Part shown: positions 1 through 8,598 of the stretch, one piece after another
How the letters are laid out: each line of letters begins with the position of its first letter
Position numbering within the stretch: position 1 is the stretch's first letter
Assembly: GCF_004962245.1 (NCBI RefSeq)
Contig: NZ_SUHQ01000003.1
Span: 271,425 to 335,424, forward strand
DNA from: Mesorhizobium sp.
GTDB taxonomy: Bacteria; Pseudomonadota; Alphaproteobacteria; Rhizobiales; Rhizobiaceae
Reading direction: 5' to 3'
DNA length: 64,000 nt
The notes under the pieces: generated by a model
Databases searched by the model: none
The model's input: only the letters and a program-made list of their open reading frames with translations
Told to the model about the DNA's origin: nothing
Made by a program: the position numbers and the translations under genes

Positions 1-91
1 CATCCGGCGCGCCTGGAAAAAAGCGAAGCCAGGCGGCCGCGGCCGCGACGAGGATCACAAGTGCAAAAACGATCTGTTTCCAGGCGGCCAT
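1..91 (-). CDS. N-terminus of RND efflux membrane-fusion (periplasmic adaptor) protein, partial
   Basis: Only the first 30 codons are present; the gene runs off the left edge. The translation starts MAAWKQIVFALVILVAAAAA and continues WLRFFPGAPD: one membrane or signal-anchor helix followed by an aromatic/Pro-Gly turn. From memory this resembles the N-termini of rhizobial HlyD/AcrA-type adaptors of RND pumps, which bridge an inner-membrane pump and an outer-membrane channel. No adaptor domain (lipoyl or beta-barrel) lies inside the window, so the family call rests on this short stretch. The upstream inverted repeats at 115-168 fit TetR-type control, as is common for such pumps. Confidence 0.5.
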   Translation of the reverse strand, partial: MAAWKQIVFALVILVAAAAAWLRFFPGAPD

Positions 92-500
92 CGGCACTCC
101 GGTTGGCAAGGATACCGTCTACGGTTCCCAAGTTGAGTAGACGAGACGGCACGATCCGAGACTTGGGATGATATCAAGGCTTTATGGCAATTCTCCCGCT
201 CGCTTGCACATTAAATCGGCGTAAGGTTGGCGGATCGGCTACGCCAGGGGGCAAGCTCGATCAGCTGGCTGCTGCCAATGGTTCAAGGCCCTTCAGCCGT
301 ACTTCATGAGATTTACCACGACGTTCTCGTCTAGCTTCGCAAAATCCTGTGACCGCTAACCTATTGAAATTGTCCGCCTCTGTGAACCAAACGTGCAGGG
401 TTCATGGCCTTGGGGAATTTCAGGCTAGAGAAGGCTTGCTCAGCCGCAGTGGCGGGCGGCGCGGTCGCTGGGCACACGTCACGTAGCCACGTTGGCTAGA
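92..500. other. Non-coding stretch between efflux adaptor and SARP-type regulator
   Basis: 409 bases with no convincing gene in any frame. Apart from the dyads at 115-168 I see no strong terminator, tRNA or repeat. Part of it must serve as the adaptor promoter and as the 3' region of the large regulator that ends at 501. Confidence 0.6.
115..168. promoter_or_regulatory. Inverted repeats upstream of the efflux adaptor gene, possible operator
   Basis: Two nested inverted repeats lie 24-77 bases before the start codon at 91. GTCTAC (117-122) pairs with GTAGAC (137-142), and TCCCAAGT (126-133) pairs with ACTTGGGA (161-168). Dyads at this distance fit a repressor operator. No regulator gene is adjacent within the window, so the role is inferred. 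Confidence 0.35.
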
Positions 501-3500
501 TTAGAAGAACTCACGCGCCGCGCGCGCATCCTGGCTGTCATCGAGCTTACCGACAAGCTCGCGGTGAGGCGCGATAAGTTCACGCGCTTTCTCGACATCT
601 CCACGGCTTCGAAGACAGCGAGCGAGTTCCAAAGCGATACGCAGTTGACCAATCGCGGAACGCTGCAAGGTAGCGACGTTCGCAGCCATGTGGAGCATCC
701 TCTCGATCTCGTCAGATCCGCCATCGCTCTTTTCGTGGATACAGGCTTCGATCCTGAGGACTTCAGCGAGCTGGAAATAGGTTCCATTGTAGCGGCCGAG
801 CTCGAGGGCAGCTTCAACCGACTTGCGAGCGCTGTCCAGCCTGCCGCTGTCGCTCAGCGCTTCTGCGTAAAGGCCTATCAGATAGGGCAGCCCCATTTCG
901 GCGCCGGTCCGGCGAATGGCGGATATGGCTTCCTCCATGCCGCGCAGGCCGGCCTCCCGTTCCCCAAGCCGGAATTGCCCCCATCCAACCTGGAACGCGG
1001 CTTGGCCGACAAGGAGCGGCAACTGGAACTTCTCTGCTATCTGCAGCTCGCTTTCCGCTGCCCGAAGCGCGGCCTCAGGGTCCCCTGCGAACATATGGAG
1101 GTAACTGGTCCCCCAATACGCAAGCGCCATGCTCAGCGGATGCTCGAAACGTCCGGCGAGTCCGATTGCGTCTTGGCACCGTAGCCTTGCCTTATCCGGC
1201 TCGCCGGCCAGCCAGGCTGACAACCCCGCGAAGCAGCGGCAGCAGACGCCTGGGTCATGACCGGAGTACTTGTACGTCAGATAATGATCGCGATCGGGGT
1301 CGTAGAGGCCGATGGCGCGTTCCGCATGGTTCTGGGCCGCCGCGGTCTCCCCAAGGAAAAAATTGTTTGTCCAGAACATGTGCTCGGTCTCGATCGCGAG
1401 ACCGAGATCGCTGTCGTCCTTAACCATGCCAGCCCATCGGCACGCCAGTTCCTGCGCCGCTGCGGGCTTACCGCTAAGCATATAGTATTGAGCTCTCCCG
1501 CGCAGTGCCGTGAACAGACGCGCCTGGTCGCCGATCTTACCGCAAAGCTCCTCGGCACGCTCGAACGCGGCGAGCACTTCGGTCGCACCCCAACCGCGAG
1601 CCGCCATGAGGGCCACGCCCCTCGCGAGCTGGAACTCGATCTCTTGCTCGTCGGCGTCGGCAACATCGTTTTTCCTCAGCAGCCGAACCCCGAGGTCCAA
1701 CTGGTCAAGCGCAGTGGCGTGTGCCGACCGCCTGATCGCCTTGCGTGCCGAGATCAAGAGATAGCCGACGGCTTCGTCCCAAAGGTGAGCCTGTTGCGCG
1801 TGTCTGGCCAGGCGCTCGCTGTGTTCCTCAAGCCTGTCCGCGTAATAGGTCTTGAGTTCGGCGAGCGCAGCCCTGTGAAGCTCGACGAGCGCGGACGATA
1901 CGATGCGTCCTGACACTGCGGCTCGGATGAGGACGTGCTTGAAACGGATGAAAGCCTCGGGAAAAACCTGGAGCTCCACCAGGAGATCGGCCTTCTTCAA
2001 ATTCTGTAGGGCGGCATCGAAGCGAAGGCTCGACAGCGCCGCCATCTTTTGTAGCAAAAGCACCGGAATCTCTCCGCCGAAGATCGAGGCGACCTCGGCG
2101 ACCCGCTTCGCATCCTTGTCGAGACGTTCGAACCGGGCCTCGACGATCGTCTGGATACTCGCCGAAACGACGATCTCGTCGACGTCGGCCGAAGCCCGGT
2201 AGCGGCCCGGCTGCCCTTCCAGCTTGCCGGTCTCGGCGAGGGCGTGGATGGTCTCTTCCAGGAACAACGCATTGCCTTTGCATGCATCCGAGACTGCGCC
2301 GCAGAGCCGCTCAAGCTGGGGGTCCCTGCCGACCAGGTAGTCAAGAAGTGCTGCTGCTTCGGCCGTGTTGAGCGCAGGCAGGCGGATTTCGGAAGTTCCT
2401 GCAGCGGCGAAGGCACTGCGATCGTATTCAGGTCGACAGGTCAGGATAAGCAGGCAGCGAACAGTGGGGACTGCCTGCGCCAGCCGCACCAGGACCCCCT
2501 CACTCTCGGCGTCTATCCAATGGAGATCCTCGACCAGGAGAACGACGGGCTTCCCGCGACCAAGGAACAATAAAAGCCCAACCGCTGCCTCCTGCATACG
2601 CCGCGACCGTTCCTGGCCGGAAATAGTGGCCCAACTCGAGCTCTGAACGGGCAGTTCCATGATTGCCATGATCGGATCGAGGAGCCGCTCGTCGAATCCC
2701 CGCGCGCTTTGCACGGCCAGCACCTTTTCGATCGCGATCGCCGGCGCTTCGGTGTCGCCCACGCCGAACAGAGCCTGCAGCAGCTTCCGAACCACGACGA
2801 AGCCACTGTGCAGGTCCGTTTCCAGCGCGCCGACTTCCAGGTTCTCGGCGTCATCATGGGGGATGGCGCCAACGAATTCATGTGTGAGGCGCGACTTGCC
2901 GAGACCGGGATCGCCCACCACGAAAATCGTCTGGCCTTCGCCGTCGGACGTGTCATGCCAGGCCCTGTTCAGAAGCTGCAGCTGCATCTCGCGGCCGACA
3001 AAGGGCGACAGTTGCGTTTCGGCACGCAACTGCCAGCGCGAGCGGCCCCGTTTGATCTCGGTCACTTCAAAAAGCCGCTGGTCCTTCGGGTATTCCGACA
3101 GAAGTGGCACTGCCAGCGCTTGCATGCCGACGAAGCCGCCAGCCGATGCCCGGGTCCTGGCGGTTGCCACCACGAGATCGCGCCCCAACGCCTGGCTCAG
3201 CGTATGGGCCACGGACACCGGCCCGCCGCGCACCTCCAAAGCCCGGTCAGGTGCCGGGCCGACGATCACGATGCCTGTGTCCAGTGCAGCACGGACGCCG
3301 GTCATCCAATCGGCGTGACCGAGCGCGAGCTCGCGCAGCGCGAGTGCGGTCCGGCAGGCAAGTGCAGCATGTCCTTCGAGCGGCTCAGGCGCGCCAAACG
3401 ACGCGACGAGCTCATTCTCGGAAATCGTCAGAACCGTTCCTCCGTTGTCGCGCACGAGGGCGGTGGCCTGCATGAGGAAAGGATCGACCCGCTCGAGCGC

Positions 3501-5192
3501 AACGTCGGGAGGCAGGCTCTCCATCACCTGTTCCGCATATCGGAAATCGGCGCACAGGATCGTTGCCTGTCGCCGGGTCCTCGGATCGACCGTAACTGCC
3601 GTTCGCGCCTGAAGCACTTCGTTCGCAAATGCCGACGCCTCGAGGAGGAAGTCGCGGAACGCGGGTTCCTCGGCAAGCAGGATGTGATTGGCGCTGTCCA
3701 GTTCGATGAACCGGGCACCGGGGATCGTTCTCCCGAGCTCCAGACCTTCCGAGAGGGGGGCGACACGGTCGCCGTTGGCATGCAGGACGAGCGCTGGCAC
3801 ATGCAGCCTCTCAAGCGATCGCGATATGTCAATGTCGGCAAAGACATAGCTCAACCGCATCGCGTTTTCCGGCGTGAGCGTCCGGCGCTGCAGCTCATTG
3901 AACCAATCCATCTGCACGCGATTAGCACCCGGTATGAACAGATTGGTGAACATTTGGCGGAACAATGGGTCGTCCTGACCCCAACCCCGGCGCATCAACG
4001 TCGAGATTGCTTCGCGCCTGGCGATCTCCGCCGCATTTCCGCGCGCTCGCCACCCACGAACATATCCCCCCCAAATCAAGAGACCCGCGACCTTCTCGGG
4101 ATGGCGAATGGCGTATTCGACCGAGAGGGCACAGCCTTGCGATATTCCAAGGAGGACGAAACGGTCGAGGCCCACAGCCTCTACGACGCATTCGAGATCG
4201 TCCACGAATGCATCGAAAGACACATCCTCACAGACTGTGTCGGAAAGGCCGTTCAGGCGCCCATCGTAGCGTACAAGCGTGAAGCCGCTGGACAGGCCGT
4301 CGATCCAATGTCCCCAAACCGGGCTTTCCCAATCAAAGTCGAGATGGGACATCCAGTGCGAGGCACGCACGATCGCTGGCCCGGATCCACTGATGGCATA
4401 GGCGATCCGGGTGCCATCGCGGGCATTGACGTAGCGTATATGCTGCTTACCCGACGAAACCTCCGTCGAAGGCGACAGGACGGGGTCGGGCGCAGGTCCC
4501 GTCACCGGAGGTTCGGGGGCCGGCCGGCTAACAGGTCCAGCCGTCGTGCCACTTCGGATCGGGGCAGCGGCGACGGTCAGTCGAGCCTGATCGTTAATGC
4601 GGGCGATCTCGTCAGCGAGATCATTGTCCGGAAGAAGTGACTGCAGCGTGTGCAAATGGGCAAGCGCCCGCTCCGGCTCGTCGCCGTAGCGACCGATAAG
4701 GGCGCGCACCGCCTTAAGGCGCAGGATCTCGGTCTCATTCGAACAATAGACGCGCCAAGCCTCGAACGCCTGGCAGCGCGGCAGATAGAGGTCCGACAAG
4801 AACGGACCGGCGAAAGCCGCAGCGATCGCTTCCAGACGCTCTGTAGGCAGCGAACCAACCGCATCGGCCGACAGGCCCCTGATCAGATCGTAGTCGAGCC
4901 AGATCGATCCCGGCTTCAGTTGAACCACGTTGCGGTCGGCCATAAGCCGTGTCTCGCCGTCGGCGTTTAGAATCTGGCGCAGCTTCGAGAGACTCCAACG
5001 CAGCGCGCCTCTGGGATCATCGGGGACGTCCCAGAACATCTCGCAAAGCCGCTCGCGGCGCTGCTGCTTTTGCTGCACGGCCAGGTAGGCGAGTAACGCC
5101 CGCGTCTTGCGCGATTGCGTTAGCGCCACAGGCTCGCCGTCACAGCGAACCGTGAAGTCGCCGAGAACCCTCACTTCGAATGCCGAGCTCAA
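501..5192 (-). CDS. Giant SARP/BTAD - alpha/beta hydrolase - pseudo-cyclase - AAA ATPase - helical repeat regulator
   Basis: A 1563-residue multidomain regulator. Residues 1-100 form an OmpR/SARP winged helix and about 100-205 a BTAD helical domain. A Pro-rich linker (about 210-245) leads to an alpha/beta hydrolase (about 252-520) with an intact triad: Ser351 in GISQG, Asp475 in HANGD, His503 in SANH. Residues about 540-680 are a class III cyclase-like domain; it keeps the first metal Asp (Asp549, CADF), but the second is Asn593 (SENELVASFG), so cyclase activity is doubtful. An AAA ATPase follows, with Walker A GDPGLGKS (760-767) and Walker B LLVEDLH (Asp889). The last 500 residues are TPR-like helices. 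The architecture recalls large actinobacterial and rhizobial ATPase regulators. It probably senses a ligand and controls the adjacent redox genes; ligand and targets are unknown. Confidence 0.85.
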   Translation of the reverse strand: MSSAFEVRVLGDFTVRCDGEPVALTQSRKTRALLAYLAVQQKQQRRERLCEMFWDVPDDPRGALRWSLSKLRQILNADGETRLMADRNVVQLKPGSIWLDYDLIRGLSADAVGSLPTERLEAIAAAFAGPFLSDLYLPRCQAFEAWRVYCSNETEILRLKAVRALIGRYGDEPERALAHLHTLQSLLPDNDLADEIARINDQARLTVAAAPIRSGTTAGPVSRPAPEPPVTGPAPDPVLSPSTEVSSGKQHIRYVNARDGTRIAYAISGSGPAIVRASHWMSHLDFDWESPVWGHWIDGLSSGFTLVRYDGRLNGLSDTVCEDVSFDAFVDDLECVVEAVGLDRFVLLGISQGCALSVEYAIRHPEKVAGLLIWGGYVRGWRARGNAAEIARREAISTLMRRGWGQDDPLFRQMFTNLFIPGANRVQMDWFNELQRRTLTPENAMRLSYVFADIDISRSLERLHVPALVLHANGDRVAPLSEGLELGRTIPGARFIELDSANHILLAEEPAFRDFLLEASAFANEVLQARTAVTVDPRTRRQATILCADFRYAEQVMESLPPDVALERVDPFLMQATALVRDNGGTVLTISENELVASFGAPEPLEGHAALACRTALALRELALGHADWMTGVRAALDTGIVIVGPAPDRALEVRGGPVSVAHTLSQALGRDLVVATARTRASAGGFVGMQALAVPLLSEYPKDQRLFEVTEIKRGRSRWQLRAETQLSPFVGREMQLQLLNRAWHDTSDGEGQTIFVVGDPGLGKSRLTHEFVGAIPHDDAENLEVGALETDLHSGFVVVRKLLQALFGVGDTEAPAIAIEKVLAVQSARGFDERLLDPIMAIMELPVQSSSWATISGQERSRRMQEAAVGLLLFLGRGKPVVLLVEDLHWIDAESEGVLVRLAQAVPTVRCLLILTCRPEYDRSAFAAAGTSEIRLPALNTAEAAALLDYLVGRDPQLERLCGAVSDACKGNALFLEETIHALAETGKLEGQPGRYRASADVDEIVVSASIQTIVEARFERLDKDAKRVAEVASIFGGEIPVLLLQKMAALSSLRFDAALQNLKKADLLVELQVFPEAFIRFKHVLIRAAVSGRIVSSALVELHRAALAELKTYYADRLEEHSERLARHAQQAHLWDEAVGYLLISARKAIRRSAHATALDQLDLGVRLLRKNDVADADEQEIEFQLARGVALMAARGWGATEVLAAFERAEELCGKIGDQARLFTALRGRAQYYMLSGKPAAAQELACRWAGMVKDDSDLGLAIETEHMFWTNNFFLGETAAAQNHAERAIGLYDPDRDHYLTYKYSGHDPGVCCRCFAGLSAWLAGEPDKARLRCQDAIGLAGRFEHPLSMALAYWGTSYLHMFAGDPEAALRAAESELQIAEKFQLPLLVGQAAFQVGWGQFRLGEREAGLRGMEEAISAIRRTGAEMGLPYLIGLYAEALSDSGRLDSARKSVEAALELGRYNGTYFQLAEVLRIEACIHEKSDGGSDEIERMLHMAANVATLQRSAIGQLRIALELARCLRSRGDVEKARELIAPHRELVGKLDDSQDARAAREFF

Positions 5193-5200
5193 TCCGGCTG

Positions 5201-5282
5201 TCCTAACCGTATGGTCGGCCTTACATTAGCATCTTATGGTCGGCGTTACATTAGCGACGAAGCGTTTGCAGCATCCTAACCG
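5201..5282. promoter_or_regulatory. Direct repeats upstream of the SARP-type regulator, candidate activator sites
   Basis: A 21-base element occurs at 5210-5230 and again at 5235-5255 with one mismatch (core ATGGTCGG, then TTACATTAGC); the starts are 25 bases apart. A second motif, TCCTAACCG, occurs at 5201-5209 and 5274-5282. They lie 9 to 90 bases ahead of the regulator start at 5192. SARP proteins are known to bind direct repeats, so auto-regulation is a reasonable inference. Confidence 0.5.
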
Positions 5283-5332
5283 ACGGCGGGTGTGTGTCTT
5301 CACGCCCGCCATCGCATTCGACCCGGACTCCG

Positions 5333-5488
5333 TCACCGGACCTCAGCCCTGCGAGCGATCTCGCTAAGGCGTCTGAAGTCAACCACCCGGTCGAGGTGCT
5401 CCCGGACTGCCTCGAGCGGCGGACCTTTGCGGATGTCCTTCCACAGAGTGGATGGCGGGGTTGCATAGATACCGAATGAGATGTTCAT
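5333..5488 (-). CDS. Small ORF of unknown function (51 residues) between MaoC gene and regulator
   Basis: An ATG at 5488 is preceded by a near-ideal ribosome binding site (CCAAGGAGTCAACTT). The product begins MNISFGIYATPPSTLWKDIR and ends RRLSEIARRAEVR; it is charged, with predicted helical content in its second half and no signal peptide. It lies 121 bases after the MaoC-like gene and 140 bases before the regulator, on the same strand. I do not recognise the family. It could be a genuine small protein, a leader, or the 5' fragment of a decayed gene. Confidence 0.45.
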   Translation of the reverse strand: MNISFGIYATPPSTLWKDIRKGPPLEAVREHLDRVVDFRRLSEIARRAEVR

Positions 5489-5609
5489 AAGTTGACTCCT
5501 TGGTTTGCAGCGGACCATTCCGCCAAGTTTCTCGAACATGCGGTCCGCCCGTTGGAGACAGCGTGTGGGAGAGCATGGAAATGCGTCGCCGCCCGTCAGC
5601 CTATGGCGG

Positions 5610-6056
5610 CTAATCGAGCGGCACGGTGTAGGTCGTTGCCGTGCCGGACAGGCAAACCTCGCCTGCCGAGTTTGCGATGGTGGTTGACAGCGTGCAGATC
5701 GGCTTGTCTTCCCGCACGCTAAGCACCTCCGCGCGCGCGATGATCTCCTCGCCGATTCCGACAGCCTTGAGGAACTTCCACTCGACGCCAAGAAAGACGC
5801 TGCCGGGTCCCGGCAAGTCCTCGGCCACCAGCGCGTTGAGAAGGCCGGAAGTGACACCGCCCTGAACTATGAGACGGCCGAATACGGTGCGGGAAGCCAG
5901 GATATCATCGTAGTGGAGTGGGTTTCTGTCGCCGGTCATGTCACTGAAGGCAATGATGTCGCTGGCCCGAGTGACGCGCCTTCGCTCTGCACTGGCTCCG
6001 ACTGCCGGTTTTCCGAAGCGGACTCCGGACCATCCGGATCGTATGATCGTTTGCAT
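5610..6056 (-). CDS. MaoC-like (hotdog) enoyl hydratase domain protein
   Basis: 148 residues, the length of a single-domain R-hydratase. The hydratase motif is visible at residues 38-48: FSDMTGDRNPLHYD, with the Asp and His pair used for water addition across enoyl-CoA double bonds, followed by the VFGRLIVQGG stretch. It follows the FAD oxidoreductase by 22 bases and so is probably co-transcribed. In this setting it may hydrate an unsaturated acyl intermediate made by the flavoproteins; the substrate is unknown. Confidence is high for the fold and low for the reaction. Confidence 0.8.
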   Translation of the reverse strand: MQTIIRSGWSGVRFGKPAVGASAERRRVTRASDIIAFSDMTGDRNPLHYDDILASRTVFGRLIVQGGVTSGLLNALVAEDLPGPGSVFLGVEWKFLKAVGIGEEIIARAEVLSVREDKPICTLSTTIANSAGEVCLSGTATTYTVPLD

Positions 6057-6078
6057 AGCCTTGTTCCTTGGTTGTGTT

Positions 6079-7290
6079 TCAGATTGCCTCTAGCTGCGAC
6101 GTCACTAGCCCTTGCGGGATGGGCGGAACCTGGCGATCGCGCGCCGCCCGGGCCAAGAGCACAGCGACCTCGGATTTCATCGCCTCGCTGAAGCGCTTGT
6201 GACGTTCAGGTAGCTCTTCGAGGGACCAGTCGAACGCACTGATGGCGTCCGTGGTCTCAAGGATGGGCAGTGCGAGGCTATCGCGTATTTCTTGGAACTC
6301 CCGCAATGCGGACTCGCGACAGGAAAGGATTGCCGTCGCGGCCCCCTCGGCATCACGCAGGGCGTCGGAAATACCATGCGAGGTCAGCGGGTCGCGGAAG
6401 AAGCCGGCATCCCCGACCAGCATCCAGCCAGGGCCGTATGCCTGCCGCAATCGGCCGGGCGTGCCGCGGAAGGCCTTCAGACGTTCGCCACCATTGCCGA
6501 AGACCCGCGATCCCAATCCGGGTGCCAGCGCTGCCAGGGCACGCTGTGCGGCGGAAAGATCGAAACGGAACTCTGCGTCAAACCGCTCGGTCGGAACGGA
6601 GGCGACGATACAGGCAAACCCATCATTCGTCGGTATCATGCCGCCGGATAGGTTCCGGCCGAAATACCAGTGATATCCCGAGAACGCCGGCGTGGGGGCG
6701 TAGCCGAAGACATGTGCCACCGAGCACCGCCCCTGCACCAGCGTTCGTGCCTCGACCTTGCGAGCGACAAACGAGCCGAGCCCGTCTGCTCCAACCACGA
6801 TATCGGCGCTTACCTCGCGAGTTTGGCCGGCGGCATCCCTGAACGTGACGCCGCGTACACGGCCATGTGGGTCGAACACGAGATCATGGACCGCAGTGTC
6901 ATGCAGAACCGTCGCGCCCGCCGCGCGCGCCGCGTCGACCAGCATGCGGTCAAGCACCGTGCGCCGTGGAGCGATCAAGCCCGGCATATCTGGCTCGGGC
7001 CGGATGGGTACAGTGACCTCCTGCTCGCCGTAGTGAAACGTGGTGGACCTGATCACCGGCGCACCGCTTTGGATCAACGGTTGGAGCAGGCCCCAGCGCG
7101 AGAGCTGGATGGCGGCTGGTCGCATCAGAGCGTGTGTGGATAGCGTGTCAGATCCATAGGACTGGCGGTCGCCTGCCAGCACCCGCAATCCCGCCCGGGA
7201 GAGCAGCATTGCCGTCGAGGCTCCGGCGCAGCGCGCGCCGACGATGATGGCGTCGTAGTGAGAATGCAGGGGGACAACGTTGGAACGCAT
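6079..7290 (-). CDS. FAD-dependent oxidoreductase/monooxygenase, PHBH fold
   Basis: 403 residues from the ATG at 7290, chosen because a Shine-Dalgarno (AAGGAC) precedes it and the FAD motif follows at once (YDAIIVGARCAGAS). The DG motif ADIVVGADGLGS and the GD motif MLVGDAGFFRDPLTSHGIS place it in the group A flavin monooxygenase / geranylgeranyl-reductase-like family. It begins 10 bases after the stop of the YUC-type flavoprotein, so the two are almost certainly one transcript. It should reduce or hydroxylate a small organic substrate with NAD(P)H; which one cannot be read from the sequence. The final glycine of the first motif is replaced by Ala, as in many reductase-like members. Confidence 0.8.
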   Translation of the reverse strand: MRSNVVPLHSHYDAIIVGARCAGASTAMLLSRAGLRVLAGDRQSYGSDTLSTHALMRPAAIQLSRWGLLQPLIQSGAPVIRSTTFHYGEQEVTVPIRPEPDMPGLIAPRRTVLDRMLVDAARAAGATVLHDTAVHDLVFDPHGRVRGVTFRDAAGQTREVSADIVVGADGLGSFVARKVEARTLVQGRCSVAHVFGYAPTPAFSGYHWYFGRNLSGGMIPTNDGFACIVASVPTERFDAEFRFDLSAAQRALAALAPGLGSRVFGNGGERLKAFRGTPGRLRQAYGPGWMLVGDAGFFRDPLTSHGISDALRDAEGAATAILSCRESALREFQEIRDSLALPILETTDAISAFDWSLEELPERHKRFSEAMKSEVAVLLARAARDRQVPPIPQGLVTSQLEAI

Positions 7291-7300
7291 TGGAATGTCC

Positions 7301-8533
7301 TTATGCTGCCTTGAGGCCGCTGTGACCGAGATAGTGTGAGACATGAGCGGCGATCGCTTCCGCATCCGCGCCAACGCCTCCAATGAAATTGGAATCGCGT
7401 TTGCGCAGAAAGCGGAAGCCGAGCGCGTAGAGGCCGGCGACGGTCGTGATCCCGTCCTTGTGGGCCAGTTCGCCATCGGCGGTGAAGGCCGGTAGTTTCA
7501 GCCATGAAAACGAGCGGCTGTAGCCGGTCGCCCATATGATGGTGCCGATGATGCCGTTCGCGAACGACAGGCGCTTGAGGCAGGTTGTCGGCACCTTGAC
7601 CGGCGCAGGACCGAGGCCCATGGACTTGTGACCTGCGAACTGGTCGATCTGGCGAAGGAGCCGCTCCTGCTTGGCATCCGCCGCCGTGATGCTGTCCTCG
7701 AGATCATCGGCAAAGCCAATTGTCCGGTTCGAGATGTGGCTCAACCGCCCGGTGAGTTCGACCCCAATGCCCTGAAGGGTCGCCAGATCGACATTGGAGC
7801 GATCCGCCCGACCGGCAAGCTGAAGTGAAGGCTGTCGCCTGGCGCTGTCGGGATCTGTCAATTCGTCCAGCCGCTGGGACATGAATCCCATATGGTAGAG
7901 CCACCAGAAGATATCCTTGTCTCGCCAGATGCGCGGCAAACGCGTGTGCTTGCCGACAGACAGGATTACGCGCCTGCCGCTGCGTCGCAGCTCGTCGGCT
8001 ATCTGGATGCCCGACGACGATGCGCCGACAACCAGCACGCCGCCCGATGCAAGCTCGTCGGGACTTTGGTACTGCGAAGCGTGGATGCTGACCGGTTGAT
8101 CCGCGCCGGCATGCGGCGGGAAGGGCATGCTTGGCACATCGCAATGACCGGTGGCCACAACGACAACTTTCGCCGACCAGTCGCCTGCGGTCGTCCTCAG
8201 CCTGAAGCCTTGCCCATCCTGTTCGCACGACAAGACATCGACGTACGAGCGCACCGGCGCTTGCGATCGATGGGCATAGCCGACCAGGGTTTCCACAAAC
8301 GCGTCGCGCGTCATGTAACCGTCGGGTTCGGAGCCACAATAGGGGGAGCCTGGCAGCGAGTTCAGCCAATTGGGCGTCAAAAGGCGGAGCGAACGCCATG
8401 TCGAGGACCGCCACCGTTCGCCAATGCGCCCGCGCTCCAGAACGACATGCGAGATTCCGCGTTTTCGAAGGCAATGGCTCAAGGCGATGCCCGCCTGGCC
8501 AGCGCCGACGATGACAACGTCAGCGTGTTCCAT
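7301..8533 (-). CDS. NAD(P)-binding flavoprotein monooxygenase, YUC/CzcO type
   Basis: 410 residues from the ATG at 8533. Two Rossmann motifs are present: the FAD site DVVIVGAGQAGIALSHCL at the N-terminus and an NAD(P)H site GVLVVGASSSGIQIADEL near residue 170. The late ATGY motif (IIWATGYSRS) is typical of class B flavin monooxygenases and their relatives. It is the second gene of the cluster, 65 bases after OsmC. Likely role: NADPH-dependent oxygenation of a soft nucleophile or carbonyl; substrate unknown. The reading frame continues further upstream without stops, but that part is low-complexity Arg-rich translation and is not credible as protein. Confidence 0.8.
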   Translation of the reverse strand: MEHADVVIVGAGQAGIALSHCLRKRGISHVVLERGRIGERWRSSTWRSLRLLTPNWLNSLPGSPYCGSEPDGYMTRDAFVETLVGYAHRSQAPVRSYVDVLSCEQDGQGFRLRTTAGDWSAKVVVVATGHCDVPSMPFPPHAGADQPVSIHASQYQSPDELASGGVLVVGASSSGIQIADELRRSGRRVILSVGKHTRLPRIWRDKDIFWWLYHMGFMSQRLDELTDPDSARRQPSLQLAGRADRSNVDLATLQGIGVELTGRLSHISNRTIGFADDLEDSITAADAKQERLLRQIDQFAGHKSMGLGPAPVKVPTTCLKRLSFANGIIGTIIWATGYSRSFSWLKLPAFTADGELAHKDGITTVAGLYALGFRFLRKRDSNFIGGVGADAEAIAAHVSHYLGHSGLKAA

Positions 8534-8598
8534 ATTGTTTCCATCAGCTTTGGAGGACGACGGTTCAGACCCCCGTCCGAACCGTCTTTCCGGGTGGA

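Noticed and set aside
2709..4640. 643-codon plus-strand open frame opposite the giant regulator
   Set aside because: It lies fully antisense to a protein with clear domains, has no ribosome binding site and translates to His/Arg/Gly-rich sequence; high GC keeps the frame open.
5333..5857. 174-codon frame covering the small ORF and part of the MaoC gene
   Set aside because: Its first 120 codons overlap the well-supported MaoC-like gene in another frame; only the last 51 codons have a ribosome binding site and are kept as the small ORF.
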